Virus record (IMG/VR): IMGVR_UViG_3300045125_000031
Span: 1-64,000 of that record
Length of the DNA stretch: 64,000 nt
Direction: 5' to 3' (one strand)
From: a virus
Below, in pieces: positions 30,201 to 41,778 of this stretch (its first letter is position 1; every line of letters starts with the position of its first letter). Below the pieces are notes generated by a model, which worked only from the letters and a program-made list of their open reading frames with translations, was not told the origin of the DNA and ran no database searches. A program made the translations under genes and the position numbers.

Positions 30201-33200
30201 CATTTAAAGCAGCATTTCTAACATTCTTAAGACGCTTCATTACGTCTGCAAATGGATCTGCCTTGCTTCCACCCTTATCTTTAGGAGTAAGATTTCCAGC
30301 CTTAGCGCTTGCAATGTCTTGATTTACTGCCTGCATTGTTCTTTGTCCAGCAAGGTCTCGTCTTACTGCTTCTTTGCCAGCCTCTGTGGCGTAGTAATCT
30401 GCTACAGTACCTGCACCACCAGCAGCCTTTACTCTTCTTGCAACTTCAGCATTTACGTCACCATCTGTAATTGTCTTATAAACAGTAACATACTCTTGCA
30501 ATATTGTTTTTTTAGTTTCATCTGGAAGGTTTGCCCATTGATCCCATAAAGGAAGAAGACCTTCTAAGTTAACCCCTCCAATTTCTTTCATTTCCATTAA
30601 TGCTGTTTTTGTTATTGGGGTATCTATTTTTTCTATTTCTTCCAATGCCTTTTGTAAATCCGTAAGATTTGCTAGTGCATTTTCTGAAGAAAAGAATGCC
30701 TGAATATTAACTTCCTTGCCAGCCATCTTTTGAACCAATGCTATTGCAGAGGCAGTCTTTTCAAACTCTTGTGGATTCTTTTTTAAAACATCTACAAGAA
30801 TTTTTTTGGCTACTTCATCTTCTACTCCGCCGAGACTATTGATTAATTGTGTTACTGCTCCTGGATCGTGTTTTGTTAGTGCTAAATTTAAATTTTTTTC
30901 TAATCCCTCTTCATCACTACCAAATATTTCTATAAGTCTTTGACCAGATTCAACATTAAGGTCTCCTGATGCAACGACTGTTTTAATCTTTACTTCAAGT
31001 TCTTCTGATTTTAAGTCTTTTGCTTTATCAAGGAATGTTTTTGCAAATGGGTTTCCTTCATATTTAGTGGTTACTTGAGAGTTTAATGAATTTAAAAATG
31101 CGTCTTTAGTTTGATCATTTTTAGATGCAGTTCTAAATGATTTAATTTGATCATTTAAAATCGCTCTATTCTTTTTTCTTAATGCATCAAGTCCTGATTG
31201 TTTACGACCTTCAAGATTTAATATTTCATCATCGATCTTTTTTTGTTTTGCTTTATCTGTAGTTGATGCTTTTTGCGCTTGTAATTTTTTGATTTCAGTA
31301 TCATATTGTTTTGATAAAGAATCTTGTTGCGCTAAGTTTAGTTCTAGACTATTGGCATTAAGTGCTGCTACCTGTGCTGCTGTCTTTTCTTCATCAGTTT
31401 CAGTAAGGAAAGGCTTAAATGTTTCGTCCCACGCTTTTTTAGGATTAAACAATCTTTTATATCTTTCAATAATAGACTCTTCAGTACTTGGCAAATTTTT
31501 ATCTATTTCTTTTGATAGATTTCTACTTGCAGTAGTAGATAAGGATCGTTGTTCTGCAACTAAATTCATTCTAACATTTAGTGGATCTTTAGTTAAGTCT
31601 TGTCCTTCTGGACCTATTAGATCTAATAGTTGTCCGCTAATTTGTGAGATCAATGTTGTGTTATTTAATTCAATACCGATTTGTGAAGCAACGCTATGTG
31701 CTTGTTCAGCAGTCATAACTCCATCTGAAACATAGGCTGCTAATTGAACTGATATTGCTTTAACGGCATCCATTCCGCCAGCAGTCATGTTTTGTTTAAA
31801 TGATTCAAATATTGACTTACCAACTTCGCTTTCTATAAATGTTTCACCAAACTGTTGCTTACCTCTTTCAAAACCAGTAGTATATCTATCTGCAGCACCA
31901 GCCTGTCTCTTTCTTGCATAAATTTCACTAGCACCTACAGTATTAGTTAACTGTCCTACCTGTGACATCTTTTCTGTAGTTGCTGTAATTGAGTCAACAT
32001 ACTTAGACTGTGATTGTGCTGCTTTCTTTTGCTGCCTGGTCAGTTATTACAAATGCTGCAGCAGCAGCAGTTAAACCAGTAACAGCCCAACCAAGAGGAC
32101 CCATTCCAGCAAGCATAGGGGCCATTCCAGCAACTGCAGATGCACCCATTGCAACCATACCCGCAGTTTGCTGTCCAGCCATCATTAAGCCCATGCCAGC
32201 AGTTCCAAGAGCCATAGAGGCTCCGCCAGAAAAATCTATTTACTTTTCTTGACGAACCATCTTGCGCTGGTTTCTTTGTTCTTTTGTGTTTGTTTAAGAT
32301 TTTTTAAATTTCTCTTTTGATCTTCTTTTACTGCATCATCATAATATCTTGCTTGTGCAGCATTAAGTTGTGCTCTACGCTCAGACTCTAAAAATCTTTT
32401 TCTTGCAGTTTCAGTTTGTCGTTTTTGAATTCCTGCTTGTTCTTTTTGTCTTGCTGCCTCAGTTCTTGCTACTTTTTCTGCTGCTGCAACTTGAGTTTCT
32501 TTAATTCTTAATTCACTCTTTGCAAGTTTTCTTAATGCCTTGTCAATTTCTGATTGACTATACCCCTTCTTACGTAAGTCTGATGCAATCTCACCTTGAC
32601 GTACTGTAGGATTAGTAATCCCTCTACCACCTAAAGTTTTATCTCCGTCCTCAAAACCAGGAAGCATCCTAAGCCTTCCAGCCTGTGATGCAGTTGCAAT
32701 TGACTGACCCTGTCTTCTTCTAACAACTACATTGTCAGAGGTACGCTTACCTCTTTCATTTACGCCAACTGTTCCCTTTGGCATAGGAGAACTGTTACTG
32801 CTATTAATCTTTTCTTTAGCCGTCAAGTCTCTATTAACAATACTCTCACCTCTTTTTGCAGCAACAAGTACTTCATCTGCTGACTGGGCAGCAAGATTTA
32901 TTAGTTTGCCTGGCTGGAATTGAGGATCTGATAATAAGGTAAGTAGCATTTTTGGTGTTCTTAAATCTGCTGGTAAGAACTTACCTGCTACCTTCCCACC
33001 ATTTGCTTGATAGTCTATAACACGTTGATCTAGTTGTGCTGCTTTTGCAAGCAACATTCTTTCTTGTGGATTTTTTGGATGGCTTCCTCTTGCCATAAAT
33101 TCTGCTGCTTTTCTATATTCTCTGTTTTCTGTTTCTGATAAACCAAGTACATTATCTTTATTAAAGATATCGAAGTATGTTTAATCCTCTTCTCTTTGCA

Positions 33201-36200
33201 TTCATGTAGTTGTTTAAAATTCTAGCGTCATATAATGCTTCGCCAGTTTTCATCTTTATTGCGCCTTGGCGACCTGTGACTTCTTGTTTTATATGTGAAA
33301 GATTTTCTTTTAATAAATCTCTAACTTCATCTGGAGTATATCCAGCAGCCAACATGGCTCTTCCTGTTTTGGTTGTAAGAGGATTACCAATTCTTGCATT
33401 ATATTCTTGAATTTCTTTTGTGGCAAATGGCTTTACGATATTTGATATATTTGCTTTTCCGCCACCAGCCTGCTTGCCAGTTGATCTTAATGCTGTTACA
33501 AAAGGTTCAATGCTTGCAAACCTTCCCTGGAATTTTCCTCCAGAAACAAGTCTTCCCTTATCGTTTGGAATAACACCCATTCGATACAACATCATGTCTG
33601 TAACTTGTCTTGCTGATCTAGAATATTTTGCTCTTCCATCTGGGTCTGCTAAAAATGCATCTAGGTCTTGCTTATGAATATATCTTACTTCACCATTTAC
33701 CATGACTGGATGCATCTTGCTAAGTTCATTCATAAATTGTGTTTGTCTTGGAGAGGTGAAAGATTGCTCTCTGCCCAGATGGTGGTACTGCTGCTACACC
33801 ACCCTTCCACGCTGCATCGATAACTGCTCTTCTTTGAGGATCAACTTTGCTTAGTTCTTTTATAAACTCATTATTTGCAGTTCTCTTTAGTTCTTCTATT
33901 AAAGTTTTTTCTTGTGTTCCTGGTGGAAGAAGATGCTTTTAAGTTGATCTTCTGCAATTGAACTTGTTGCTTTTGGATCTATGCCATCAATTGCTTTTAT
34001 AACTCCATTGCCTGCACGAGCATGAACAGATTGAAGTGCTTGACCAATCTGTCTTTGCGCCATCCTTAAGTCTCTTAAGCATGTCGTTATAAACAACTTG
34101 CTCATCTGGTGCCAAATCCCAAGACTTAAGCACTCTTTCTAATCTTGGAATAGATTTATTTATTTCTGCTTTTATAGCAGCATCATATTGTGCTGGTGTC
34201 ATGTTTGCAGCAAGACCTGATGTTTCTTGTGCAAAGAACTTTTTGCACCACCCTTTACACCAAGTAAGTTGACAACGCTTGCTGCTCCATGCTTGGCAAT
34301 CCCTTAGAGAAATCTCTAAAACCAGACGCTCTATCAAATACTCCAGCAGTTCCAACATCTGCTAAAACATTACCAGAAAGATTTGCCTTTTGTAAATCTT
34401 TATCGCCTCTTAGTGTTGATGCAACAAGTTGCTTTATCATGTCAGATTGAGAGAACTTGCCATCCATTGCTGCTATTCTTGGATCATATGGAGACTCAAT
34501 AACAATAAACTTTCTTTGACCTGAAGGATCTGTTGGGTCAATCATAGTCTTAATGCTTTGTTTTGGAGATATCAAGCCATGCACTTCTCTGGCAATCTGT
34601 GTAGCACGAACTTCTGCTAATGCTGTCTTCTCATCTATTGTTGGTTTTACTACTACAATCTTGCCATTAGGCTTTCTATATACCCCGCCAACTCCTCTGA
34701 CAGGGAAACTTCTTCCAGAGAATGGCTGAAGTAATGTACCAAAATCAGTAGGAGGAACATTTCCAATATTTTCCAGTGCTTAGCATACTTTTGCTAATCT
34801 TCTCAACTATTTCTCTAGACTGTGATGCCTCTTTAGCAGACTTAGGCATACCAACAAAGTAGCACCTGACTGTCTATCAGGATGTGGTTCATTGTATCCT
34901 TGACGAGCATCATCTCTTCTTCTGTTTCTTGCCTGTTGCGCTTTTCTAACTGCTTCTGGTCCATGAAGAAAGAGGCAAACCCCTACCTGGTCCACCTGGA
35001 AGCCTTCCAGCCATAAATCCTGGTACCTTGTCCTGGAACATGGCAGTAATCAAACCTCTATACTTATCTGTAGTTTCTGTAGGTATAACTGCTTCTCCTG
35101 GAGAAAGCATTGCTGGAACAACGTCTCCCTGCACCCTTTGGTCCTGGAACACTAAGAATTCCATCAGCATATTTTCTTGCTGGTGGTAACTTGGCTACTG
35201 CACGTTTTGCTCCGCCAACACCTCCAGTAAACAATGCTGGGTTTTGTGCTGCCATAGATCTCATTTGAGAACTTAATGAGGAATACGCTGATGCTAACTG
35301 CATTTGCTGCTGCTTTTTCAATATTAAATATCTCAGTTAATCTAGTATGAGTATTGTGTAATGCTTGTCCTGCTGCTTGCTGCTCTAATTGTTCTTAATG
35401 TTACATAATTAAATCCTGCACCTAAAACATTTGTTTGACCATTTAACTTTGCAATTCCGCCTCTTAATTGTTGCAAAAAGTTTAATTAGGTTTGCTAAAC
35501 CATTGGCTAAAAGACCGAATGTCATAAGAACAACTGGTCCTATACCAGCAACAACTCCAACTATGGTGGTTATTACTTTTTTAGTTTGATCACTAAGCCC
35601 ATTAAACTTTTCAAAATAAACTTCCAAAGAACTTTACTATTGGAGTTACTGCTTCAAGAAATGCCTTGCCAAGTGGCATAATATCTTGCTTAAATTGTTC
35701 TAAAGCAGCCTGGAACTTAACACCAACAGACTCTTCTATCTTCTTCATTTCTCGTTCAGATAGAATTGCTAACTCTTCAACAGATGCTCCAGTTAACTGA
35801 AATGCTCTTGCAGCCTGTGTTCCATCCTTAGATAACGTTCTGGAATAATGTAGATAAACGAGCAAACTGGAATTTACCAAACAATTGCTCAATTGCACGA
35901 GCACGATTAAGTGGATCTAGTGTCATCTAATGCTCTGAGCAAAGCCTACAACAGTTCCTTTAATATCTCCCTTATTTGCTTCAACAATTCCTTTAATATT
36001 AATACCCATATTCATCAAGCAACTTTGCTGCTTTTTTAGCTAGGATTAATTAATGAAGCAAGACCAGACTTAAGTGCGTTAGCACCTTCTGATGCATTGA
36101 TTCCACCTTCTTTCATTGCAGTCAAGAAGAATGCAAGATCTTCTACATCTCCACCAAGTTGTTTAATAACTGGTGCAGCCTTTGGAATTGCAATTGTTAA

Positions 36201-37252
36201 ATCTTCAATAGATACAACGGTTTGGTTTTCAACTGCGTTTAGAAAGTTAATTTTTCTGCTAGTTGATCTACTTGATCAATACCAAAAGCATTCTGTTAAT
36301 GATATTGTTGTTTCTAAGTGCTTGCTGTTGTTCAACTCCACCAAGAACTGCAAGTCTTAGTTGCTTCTGTCAACTTGTGCTAGTTAAGTCTGCCCACTTG
36401 AATTACCTGCTGCTGCTGCATCTGCAGCCATCTCCATTGTGTCTGTAACTGCAACTCCATACTTAGTAAATTCTTTTGCAAGTTTTCAATATTTTCTAAT
36501 GCTTGATTTGTTTCTGCAGTTGTTGTAAACATATCACCATAAACACGTTTAAATCTTAATTACTTGATGCTTCAATATCCATAAATGTTTTTGATGCATG
36601 TGTTCCAAGCATTGTAAGTGGAATAGTAAAACCAACCATCAACTGACGACCAGCCCACTGTGTATTCTTACCAAAATTTAAAAGGTTTAGTAGATCCTTG
36701 TTTTAACTAATTGATTAAATAATTGCTTGTCTTTGTGCAGCACATTGACTGTCTTGTAGCATAGTTCTGTAATATTACATGCCATTTGTAGAGTTGGCAT
36801 AACATGCATTGCATTCAATAATGCCACCTTGGGCATCACGACCCATCTTGAATGTATTGAGTCTGTAATGTCTTTTACACGTCTATCTCTACGTGCACAA
36901 TTAATAGTGTCACATTCTTGAGCAAATAATTTGCCAAATGTTTTTGTATTGTAGCAGCAGCCATGCTGTATCTGAAGTACTCACGAAGAGATAGTTTATT
37001 TTTTTCTAATGCTGTCAGTAAACGCTAATGTACTTGATGCTACTTTTGCTTGACTTAGCTGCAAACTTACCAGTAGCACCTATTGCTTGAACTAGTTGAG
37101 CATTTAAACCTTTTTGTGCATTTGCAGCAGCCAGGTTTGCCTCAGCAAGTTGTTGATGAAACCTACTGAGGCCTGCCTGTAATCTGCTGTAATTCTGCTA
37201 AAGCATCGGCAGTATTAAAATTAATACTAATATTAGCATTTACATCTGCCAA
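27278..37252 (-). CDS. Tape measure protein, about 3,300 residues
   Basis: Sets tail length and sits in the tail lumen. Likely TTG start at 37252 (AAGAGGTGTTAAGGA upstream): ADVNANISINFNTADALAEL, AGLSRFHQQLAEANLAAANA. Middle: a membrane-like stretch VAMGASAVAGMAPMLAGMGP (about 32140), long Lys/Glu/Ala helices (32-33 kb; 31968-29824 is one 714-residue open frame) and coiled coils EHQISMIRDEIAKIESDIEN. A GDTG/NGNTG linker lies at 28110-28015 and the C-terminus is VNVKSDANPEEIAQAVM. Every join I checked from 34 to 27 kb reads through after one-base repairs (32003, 29830, 29365, 29230), so this is a single gene. The N-terminal 3 kb is heavily interrupted. Confidence 0.82.
28015..28115 (-). repeat. 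Tandem repeat encoding GDTG and NGNTG linker
   Basis: Two adjacent simple repeats inside the tape measure gene: about five 9-base GDT units (GDTGDTGDTG) and four 15-base units (ccagtattgccattt on the plus strand) encoding GNGNT. A flexible, collagen-like but proline-free linker. Copy number may be misassembled. Confidence 0.85.
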
Positions 37253-37267
37253 TTCCTTAACACCTCT

Positions 37268-37611
37268 TTATTTATTTATTTTACTAGTACCAGATACAAC
37301 TGAGCATCTGCATTCTGGATTAACCAGATGCTGCATCAATTATTTGATAAACTGTAGGAAGATCTAGAAGTATCCTCTAAGTTGATCTCTGTCTTCTGCC
37401 AATTCTGGCTTGTATTGTTTCATTGCAATTTGAACACAGTCCATTAAAATATCCATTGACTTTTCGTTGTCTTCTGCTACTGAAGTTAACTCATCGAACT
37501 TTAGCATGAATGGTCTTAAAAGAGATAATCTTCAAGTGCTCTTACTTGAATCTCTGTATTATCGATTAATGTAATTGATTTCTTATTTTCTTTATGGCTT
37601 GTCGTAGCCAT
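37268..37611 (-). CDS. Tail assembly chaperone paralogue B
   Basis: About 115 codons, ATG at 37611 after AAGGAGG. Readable pieces: MATTSHKENKKSITLIDNTE, NTEIQVRALEDYLF, MLKFDELTSVAEDNEKSMDI, DCVQIAMKQYKPELAEDRDQ and LEDTLDLPTVYQIIDAASG. The last piece matches EELEDNIDLPTIYKILDIAA in the gene just upstream, so the two are paralogues. Tail chaperones coat the tape measure before tube assembly, and the location directly before it supports this. Four indels; the exact stop (37268-37276) is unclear. Confidence 0.6.
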
Positions 37612-37636
37612 TTTTCCTCCTTAAGGTATTGAATTA

Positions 37637-37645
37637 ATTATACCA
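37637..37645 (-). promoter_or_regulatory. Extended -10 promoter before chaperone B and tape measure
   Basis: Minus strand TGGTATAAT, TATAAT at 37642-37637, about 26 bases before the ATG at 37611, with AAGGAGG in between. No good -35. Confidence 0.45.
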
Positions 37646-37655
37646 TAGTGAGCCT

Positions 37656-38365
37656 TTATTTTTGTGTAAGATCCTCGTAATCTAAGACCCATTCCAATTC
37701 CAAACCCTGCCTTTTGTGCATTTATATCCCTGTAATGCAGTAACATCGTTAGGGTCATTTGTTGCTACCTCTACTAAATACTCTAGCCTTCATCTCTTCC
37801 CACTCTATCTGACCTTTTATTGTTATTTGCTTTATCTAAATCTACACCCTGCATTGCAGCCAAGAACTTCTTTCTGGGAATAGTCTAAGTTCTCTACTTG
37901 TTTCTAATGTTGCCATTAATTCTGGCATTGATAATGATGATTCTAATTCTTGATAATCTTTCCAAATACCCAGCAAAAATACTTCTGACTCTAGTTTTGC
38001 TAAGATCTAATTCATCCCACTGTAGATCCGCTTTCTGTGCTTGATCTTTTACTGTTTCTTCTAGACTTTTTATTAATTTTAATTCCAGCAGCAATATCTA
38101 AAATTTTATATATTGTTGGCAAATCAATATTATCTTCTAACTCTTCTATAGTGTTGATATTTCTGGATAGTACTGCTTCATTGCTATATCTAGTACATTC
38201 TACAAAAGCATCTATAGCCTCATCATCGTTGGTTTGCAGTTTTAATATTTTGCAAATGCTTCCATAAATTCACGTAAGATACTTTATTTTAAGTGGATTA
38301 ATATCAGTTCTGTTACCATCTAATAAGTTCTAATATGTTTCACTTTTATATACAGTAGTTGCCAT
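37656..38365 (-). CDS. Tail assembly chaperone A (gpG/gpGT-like)
   Basis: About 237 codons from ATG at 38365. N-terminal domain: TDINPLKIKYL, LKLQTNDDEAIDAFVECTRY and EELEDNIDLPTIYKILDIAA, paralogous to chaperone B. C-terminal extension: QKADLQWDELDLSKTRVRSI, SSLSMPELMATLE, QGVDLDKAN, EWEEMKARVFSRG, QKAGFGIGMGLDYEDLTQK. That longer tail is the gpGT-type extension seen in actinophages, so one natural programmed frameshift may exist, but random indels here hide it. A terminator-promoter pair lies just upstream and no Shine-Dalgarno is visible. Confidence 0.65.
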
Positions 38366-38379
38366 AGCCTATTATATCT

Positions 38380-38388
38380 ATTATACCA
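38380..38388 (-). promoter_or_regulatory. Extended -10 promoter 15 bases before chaperone A
   Basis: Minus strand TGGTATAAT with TATAAT at 38385-38380. Transcription would begin near 38373, leaving a leader of only about 8 bases before ATG 38365, which has no ribosome site. It lies directly after the tail-tube terminator. Confidence 0.5.
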
Positions 38389-38389
38389 T

Positions 38390-38421
38390 AACAACAAAGC
38401 CCACCTCCGAAGAGATGGGCT
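38390..38421 (-). terminator. Strong Rho-independent terminator with TTCG loop
   Basis: Minus strand AGCCCATCTC-TTCG-GAGGTGGGCT followed by TTGTTGTT: a 10-bp stem (one G-U), a very stable tetraloop and a T-rich tail. It closes the tail-tube gene. Confidence 0.85.
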
Positions 38422-38442
38422 AAGTCGTATAATTATATTAAA

Positions 38443-39098
38443 TTATGATGCTGGTGTGAATGTACGATCTACGATCTTACCGTATGAACCAGATGTGTCC
38501 TCTGGAAGCAGACGGAATGAAACTTCAAACATTGATGCCTCATCACGCTTTGCAGATACTGTTACATTCTCAATTGAGAGTGCACGGTATGCTGTGTAAA
38601 CACGTTCTACTGTATGCAGAATCATACACAGTCACCTGTTCCTGGACCAACTGCAACGATACCACGCTCAACTGGACATTCTCCAATGTCACCTGCTGAA
38701 AGGTTAAGTGCTGCGTTACCTGCAGACTGTTGTACCAGATATCTTTGATCTTTGACTATGCCAAAGACAATAAGAAGATTTTCTAGTGTTGCTTCTGCAA
38801 ATGCAGTAGCAAGGTTTACCTGCATGCCCTGCTTGTAAAGTTTAGCAACGTCAAGAACCTGGTCAACCTGCAACTTCACCGAAGTCTGGCTGGAACTGTA
38901 GTTCCAAGACCATTCATTGTGTAACCTACGTTACGGATAACCTGCCTCATCGGAAAGAGTTGTCTTGTATGATACGACCTGCAGTTAGTATCCTAGAATG
39001 CTGTACACCTGCTTCTGGTAGAACACCATCTGTCGTATGTGAAGCAGTGCTGCTGCACCAACGATGATATTATTGCTAGTACCACGTGTATATGCCAT
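38443..39098 (-). CDS. Major tail tube protein
   Basis: About 218 codons from ATG 39098 (GAGGTGAAATAC upstream): MAYTRGTSNNIIVGAAAL, then NVGYTMNGLGTTVPA, LDVAKLYKQGMQVNLATAFA, TLENLLIVFG, RYLVQQSAGNAALNLSAGDI, YTAYRALSIENVTVSAKRDE and FEVSFRLLPEDTSGSYGKIV. Length, strand-rich pattern, tight terminator behind it (high-expression gene) and place before the chaperones all fit the tail tube subunit. Frameshifts near 39040, 38950, 38870, 38760 and 38630. Confidence 0.7.
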
Positions 39099-39149
39099 GT
39101 ATTTCACCTCTTCCTTGTATAGTAAATATAAAAGTTTGGCGATGTTTCC

Positions 39150-39951
39150 TCATTGATAATTATACAGCCTTTTTATTAGTTTATATGAGTCTATTACGTC
39201 TTGCATTTGATGGTAATCGTAGTCTATGATGATCTTGTTCCCCGCATAAGTTCGGGCTGTTGCCGAAGTCGACTATAGTCTCTTGCCTCTTCTAACTGAT
39301 AGACTTTAATAGTTATGGAAGTAGAACTTACACAACATGCCACCAATACCACCTGCGTCACTCTTGATTTGGCCCATGCGTGTTAACTCTTGAGCTGTTT
39401 CATCTCCACGATCTAAGTATCTCAGTACTATTTCTTGTAGTTATGTATCATTGTTTGGTACTGGATTAGCTGCCTGTGCATAAATAATAATATAAAACCT
39501 GTTCACATTTAATGATGTGGAAATGGCCTGTCTACGCATTCTAAATCATTCTGTCCCATTAACAGCCATGACTCTTGAGTTTCTGGAAATGATGTATTAG
39601 AAGTGCCTCAAGACTAGAAGGGCCTGTTGGGAATAATGGAAATATTAATAATGAGATTTCCTGTATTATCTGGATCTACAATCTGGCTTAAGTTTTTCTT
39701 GCAGGTATGTGTTAATCCATAGCACTGGTGTATTTAATACTGATGTATTGATTCTGTCATTTAATTGCCCACCGCATTATGCTACCCATCTGATATCCAG
39801 CCTTAAGTCCTACAGATGCTACCGCCACGCTTTCCTGCATTCTGAAGTTTTTTGCTATAAACCTTTGGATTACTTAAAGTATTGTCCAAGGCCACTTGAT
39901 CTCTAAGAATGATTGTCTAAAATATACTTCAAAGAAGTTCAGAAATAACAT
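39150..39951 (-). CDS. Neck/tail-terminator-region structural protein
   Basis: About 265 codons, heavily broken. Best pieces: DNTLSNPKVYSKKLQNAGKR, QLNDRINTSVLNT, NDTLQEIVLRYLDRGDETA, LTRMGQIKSDAGGIGGM, and the C-terminus IIIDYDYHQMQDVIDSYKL. It lies between the gp10-like protein and the tail tube, where siphoviruses usually encode the tail terminator, so that role is plausible, but it is longer than most. No motif-based support. Confidence 0.4.
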
Positions 39952-40447
39952 TTTGCAAAAGTGTCCCTCTGTCTGTCCTCCAGGATTCTTTACAGCTAAC
40001 TTCTCTTGAAGTAAATACTTCTTCTCCGTTTATTTCAAACCTTAGTGCCTAGTGCTTTTGTTGGTTTAATTGTTACGGCAATACCTATTTCCATAACTTC
40101 TTGCTTTATTATAAAATGGAACATTAGATCCATTGTTTAATTGATGTAGATTGTTTTAATGATGATCTAAATGTTAAACCAATATTACTAATTGTATAGT
40201 CAATATCAAATAATCTTGCTTCTGGACTTCCAGTTTTATGCCATTCATACACATGGTGCAATAACTCTGGAGATACTCTTGCGTTAGCATCTATAAACTG
40301 TCCTGCTAATTCTGATATCTGTGGTCCTAATGCTGTGTACATAGCCCTCTTGCCACGATTAACTCCTTCTATAAAGCCAGTGGAGTAGTTCATTATATTA
40401 TTCATTTCTTTTTCAAACTGTTTGCTATTAAATTTTACTCTTAACAT
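39929..40447 (-). CDS. HK97 gp10-like tail-completion protein
   Basis: About 173 codons. MLRVKFNSKQFEKEMNNIMN, YSTGFIEGVNRGKRAMYTAL, GQFIDANARVSPELLHHVYE and RLFDIDYTISNIGLTFRSSL are intact. After a lost base near 40135 it continues PFYNKAEVMEIGIAVTIKPT and EEVFTSREVSCKESWRTDRG to 39929. The start 'K-F-N-x-x-Q-F-E-K-E-M-x-N-I' followed by a helical part and strands resembles neck proteins of the HK97 gp10 type. Stop of the upstream gene overlaps the ATG. Confidence 0.55.
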
Positions 40448-40896
40448 TAAACATCTACCGCCTGATTTTCAGATCTACGAATAATCAATTTATAATATTC
40501 TACACTTCCAAACGGACCAGTGAATGGATCCTGTGCTGCTATTTCAAATATTGTAGATTTTCCTGCACGAGGACCTGAAGTTTCTAGATATATTTCGTTG
40601 CAATTTTTATCACGAATGTTTGTAATGATAACGTTAGTAATTGAATTACGAGCCTCTAAACTTGAAATTCTAATATCAGTTTTAGCACGTCCAAGCAATG
40701 TTTTATCTTGTGTTATATTTATATTTGGAATAACTTCTTCTTTAAATGCTGTACCTGCTGGAGCAAAAGAACATGCAATTGTTCTATCTAATATCCAAGT
40801 CTTTTTAACTTCTCCATAAATACCTTGCTCAACTATTGGATGATAAACATCTGCTTGCATTGGGAATGCGAAGTCTGTAGTTTCGCATATTGTCAT
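40447..40896 (-). CDS. Head-closure (stopper) protein candidate
   Basis: Intact, 149 residues, beta-rich: FAFPMQADVYHPIVEQGIYG, KKTWILDRTIACSFAPAGTA, NSITNVIITNIRDKNCNEIY, GPRAGKSTIFEIAAQDPFTG and YYKLIIRRSENQAVDV. The plan (short N-term, W-x-x-D-R-T/I-x-C, '...STIFEI.. DPFTG' and a C-terminal strand) and position between the connector and the gp10-like protein match head-closure proteins of actinophages. Coupled to both neighbours by single-base overlaps. Confidence 0.6.
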   Translation of the reverse strand: MTICETTDFAFPMQADVYHPIVEQGIYGEVKKTWILDRTIACSFAPAGTAFKEEVIPNINITQDKTLLGRAKTDIRISSLEARNSITNVIITNIRDKNCNEIYLETSGPRAGKSTIFEIAAQDPFTGPFGSVEYYKLIIRRSENQAVDV

Positions 40897-41778
40897 TATA
40901 GTACTCCGACAAAATTGATAGGCTTTTCATACTTAGAAAGTATCTTGTCTACAATTAAATTACCAGTTCCACTAAATAATGCTTTATCAAATTGAATTCT
41001 AAACTGATCTGTATTATATGAACCAATATATCTTTTATAATAATCTAATCTGCCACAATCAATATCGTGTATTAATAACTCTGTTGCTCTCTTAATATCT
41101 GATGGAACTTTATTATAACCAACTTCTAAAACTATTTGATAATTCCAACCCATTGGAAATCCTCTTTGAGAAAAATTAAAATCTATATAGTCTGTTGGGG
41201 ATCCAGGATATAGTATTGGTGCTGATTCATTCTTATTTATTAAACCTGCATATGTCATTGTCAATGCAGAACCGTCTCCAGTTATTTCAAATTTTACTAA
41301 AGAATTTTCTATATCATCAGCATCATACAACAAAACATTATTTTCATAAACTTTTAAAATATTTTTTGCATTAACCTATAGTGGGATGTAATCTAATCCT
41401 AAACCTGTTGTTTCAATTACCTTTTTCTTATAATAAAATTCTTGATCTGGCAAATATGCATCAATAATTGCTCTTGCCAATTCTTCATTTTTCTTATATG
41501 ACTCTATCTCTGTAGCAGTTGATCCATTATCATTTGGGTTTGAGTATGGTCTTACTACATCTACATATGTATCTTCTCCATCTACCGTGATTTTATATTG
41601 ATTATCATATTTTGAAGATAGTGGAATAGTTATTTTGCCTGATGCATTAGATGTAACTTCTCCTGTGAGTTTCTGAAGAGTCCGCCATATCAGTAATAGC
41701 GTATTCATACTCTGTAGTTGCTAAAGCAACATCAAGCATAACGCTTAAATTATATGGCGGAACTCTTAGAATTTCCAT
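40896..41778 (-). CDS. Head-tail connector (adaptor) protein
   Basis: About 294 codons. MEILRVPPYNLSVMLDVALA, ATTEYEYAITDMADSS, NASGKITIPLSSKYDNQYKI, KKNEELARAIIDAYLPDQEF, KKKVIETTGLGLDYIPL, then an in-frame TAG (41378-41376), then VNAKNILKVYENNVLLYDAD and a C-terminal domain with RATELLIHDIDCGRLDYYKR, ending YEKPINFVGVL. The stop stands where a Trp is expected in related proteins as I remember them (TGG to TAG), so it is likely a base error. One further indel near 41680. It attaches to the portal and starts the tail interface. Confidence 0.68.
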
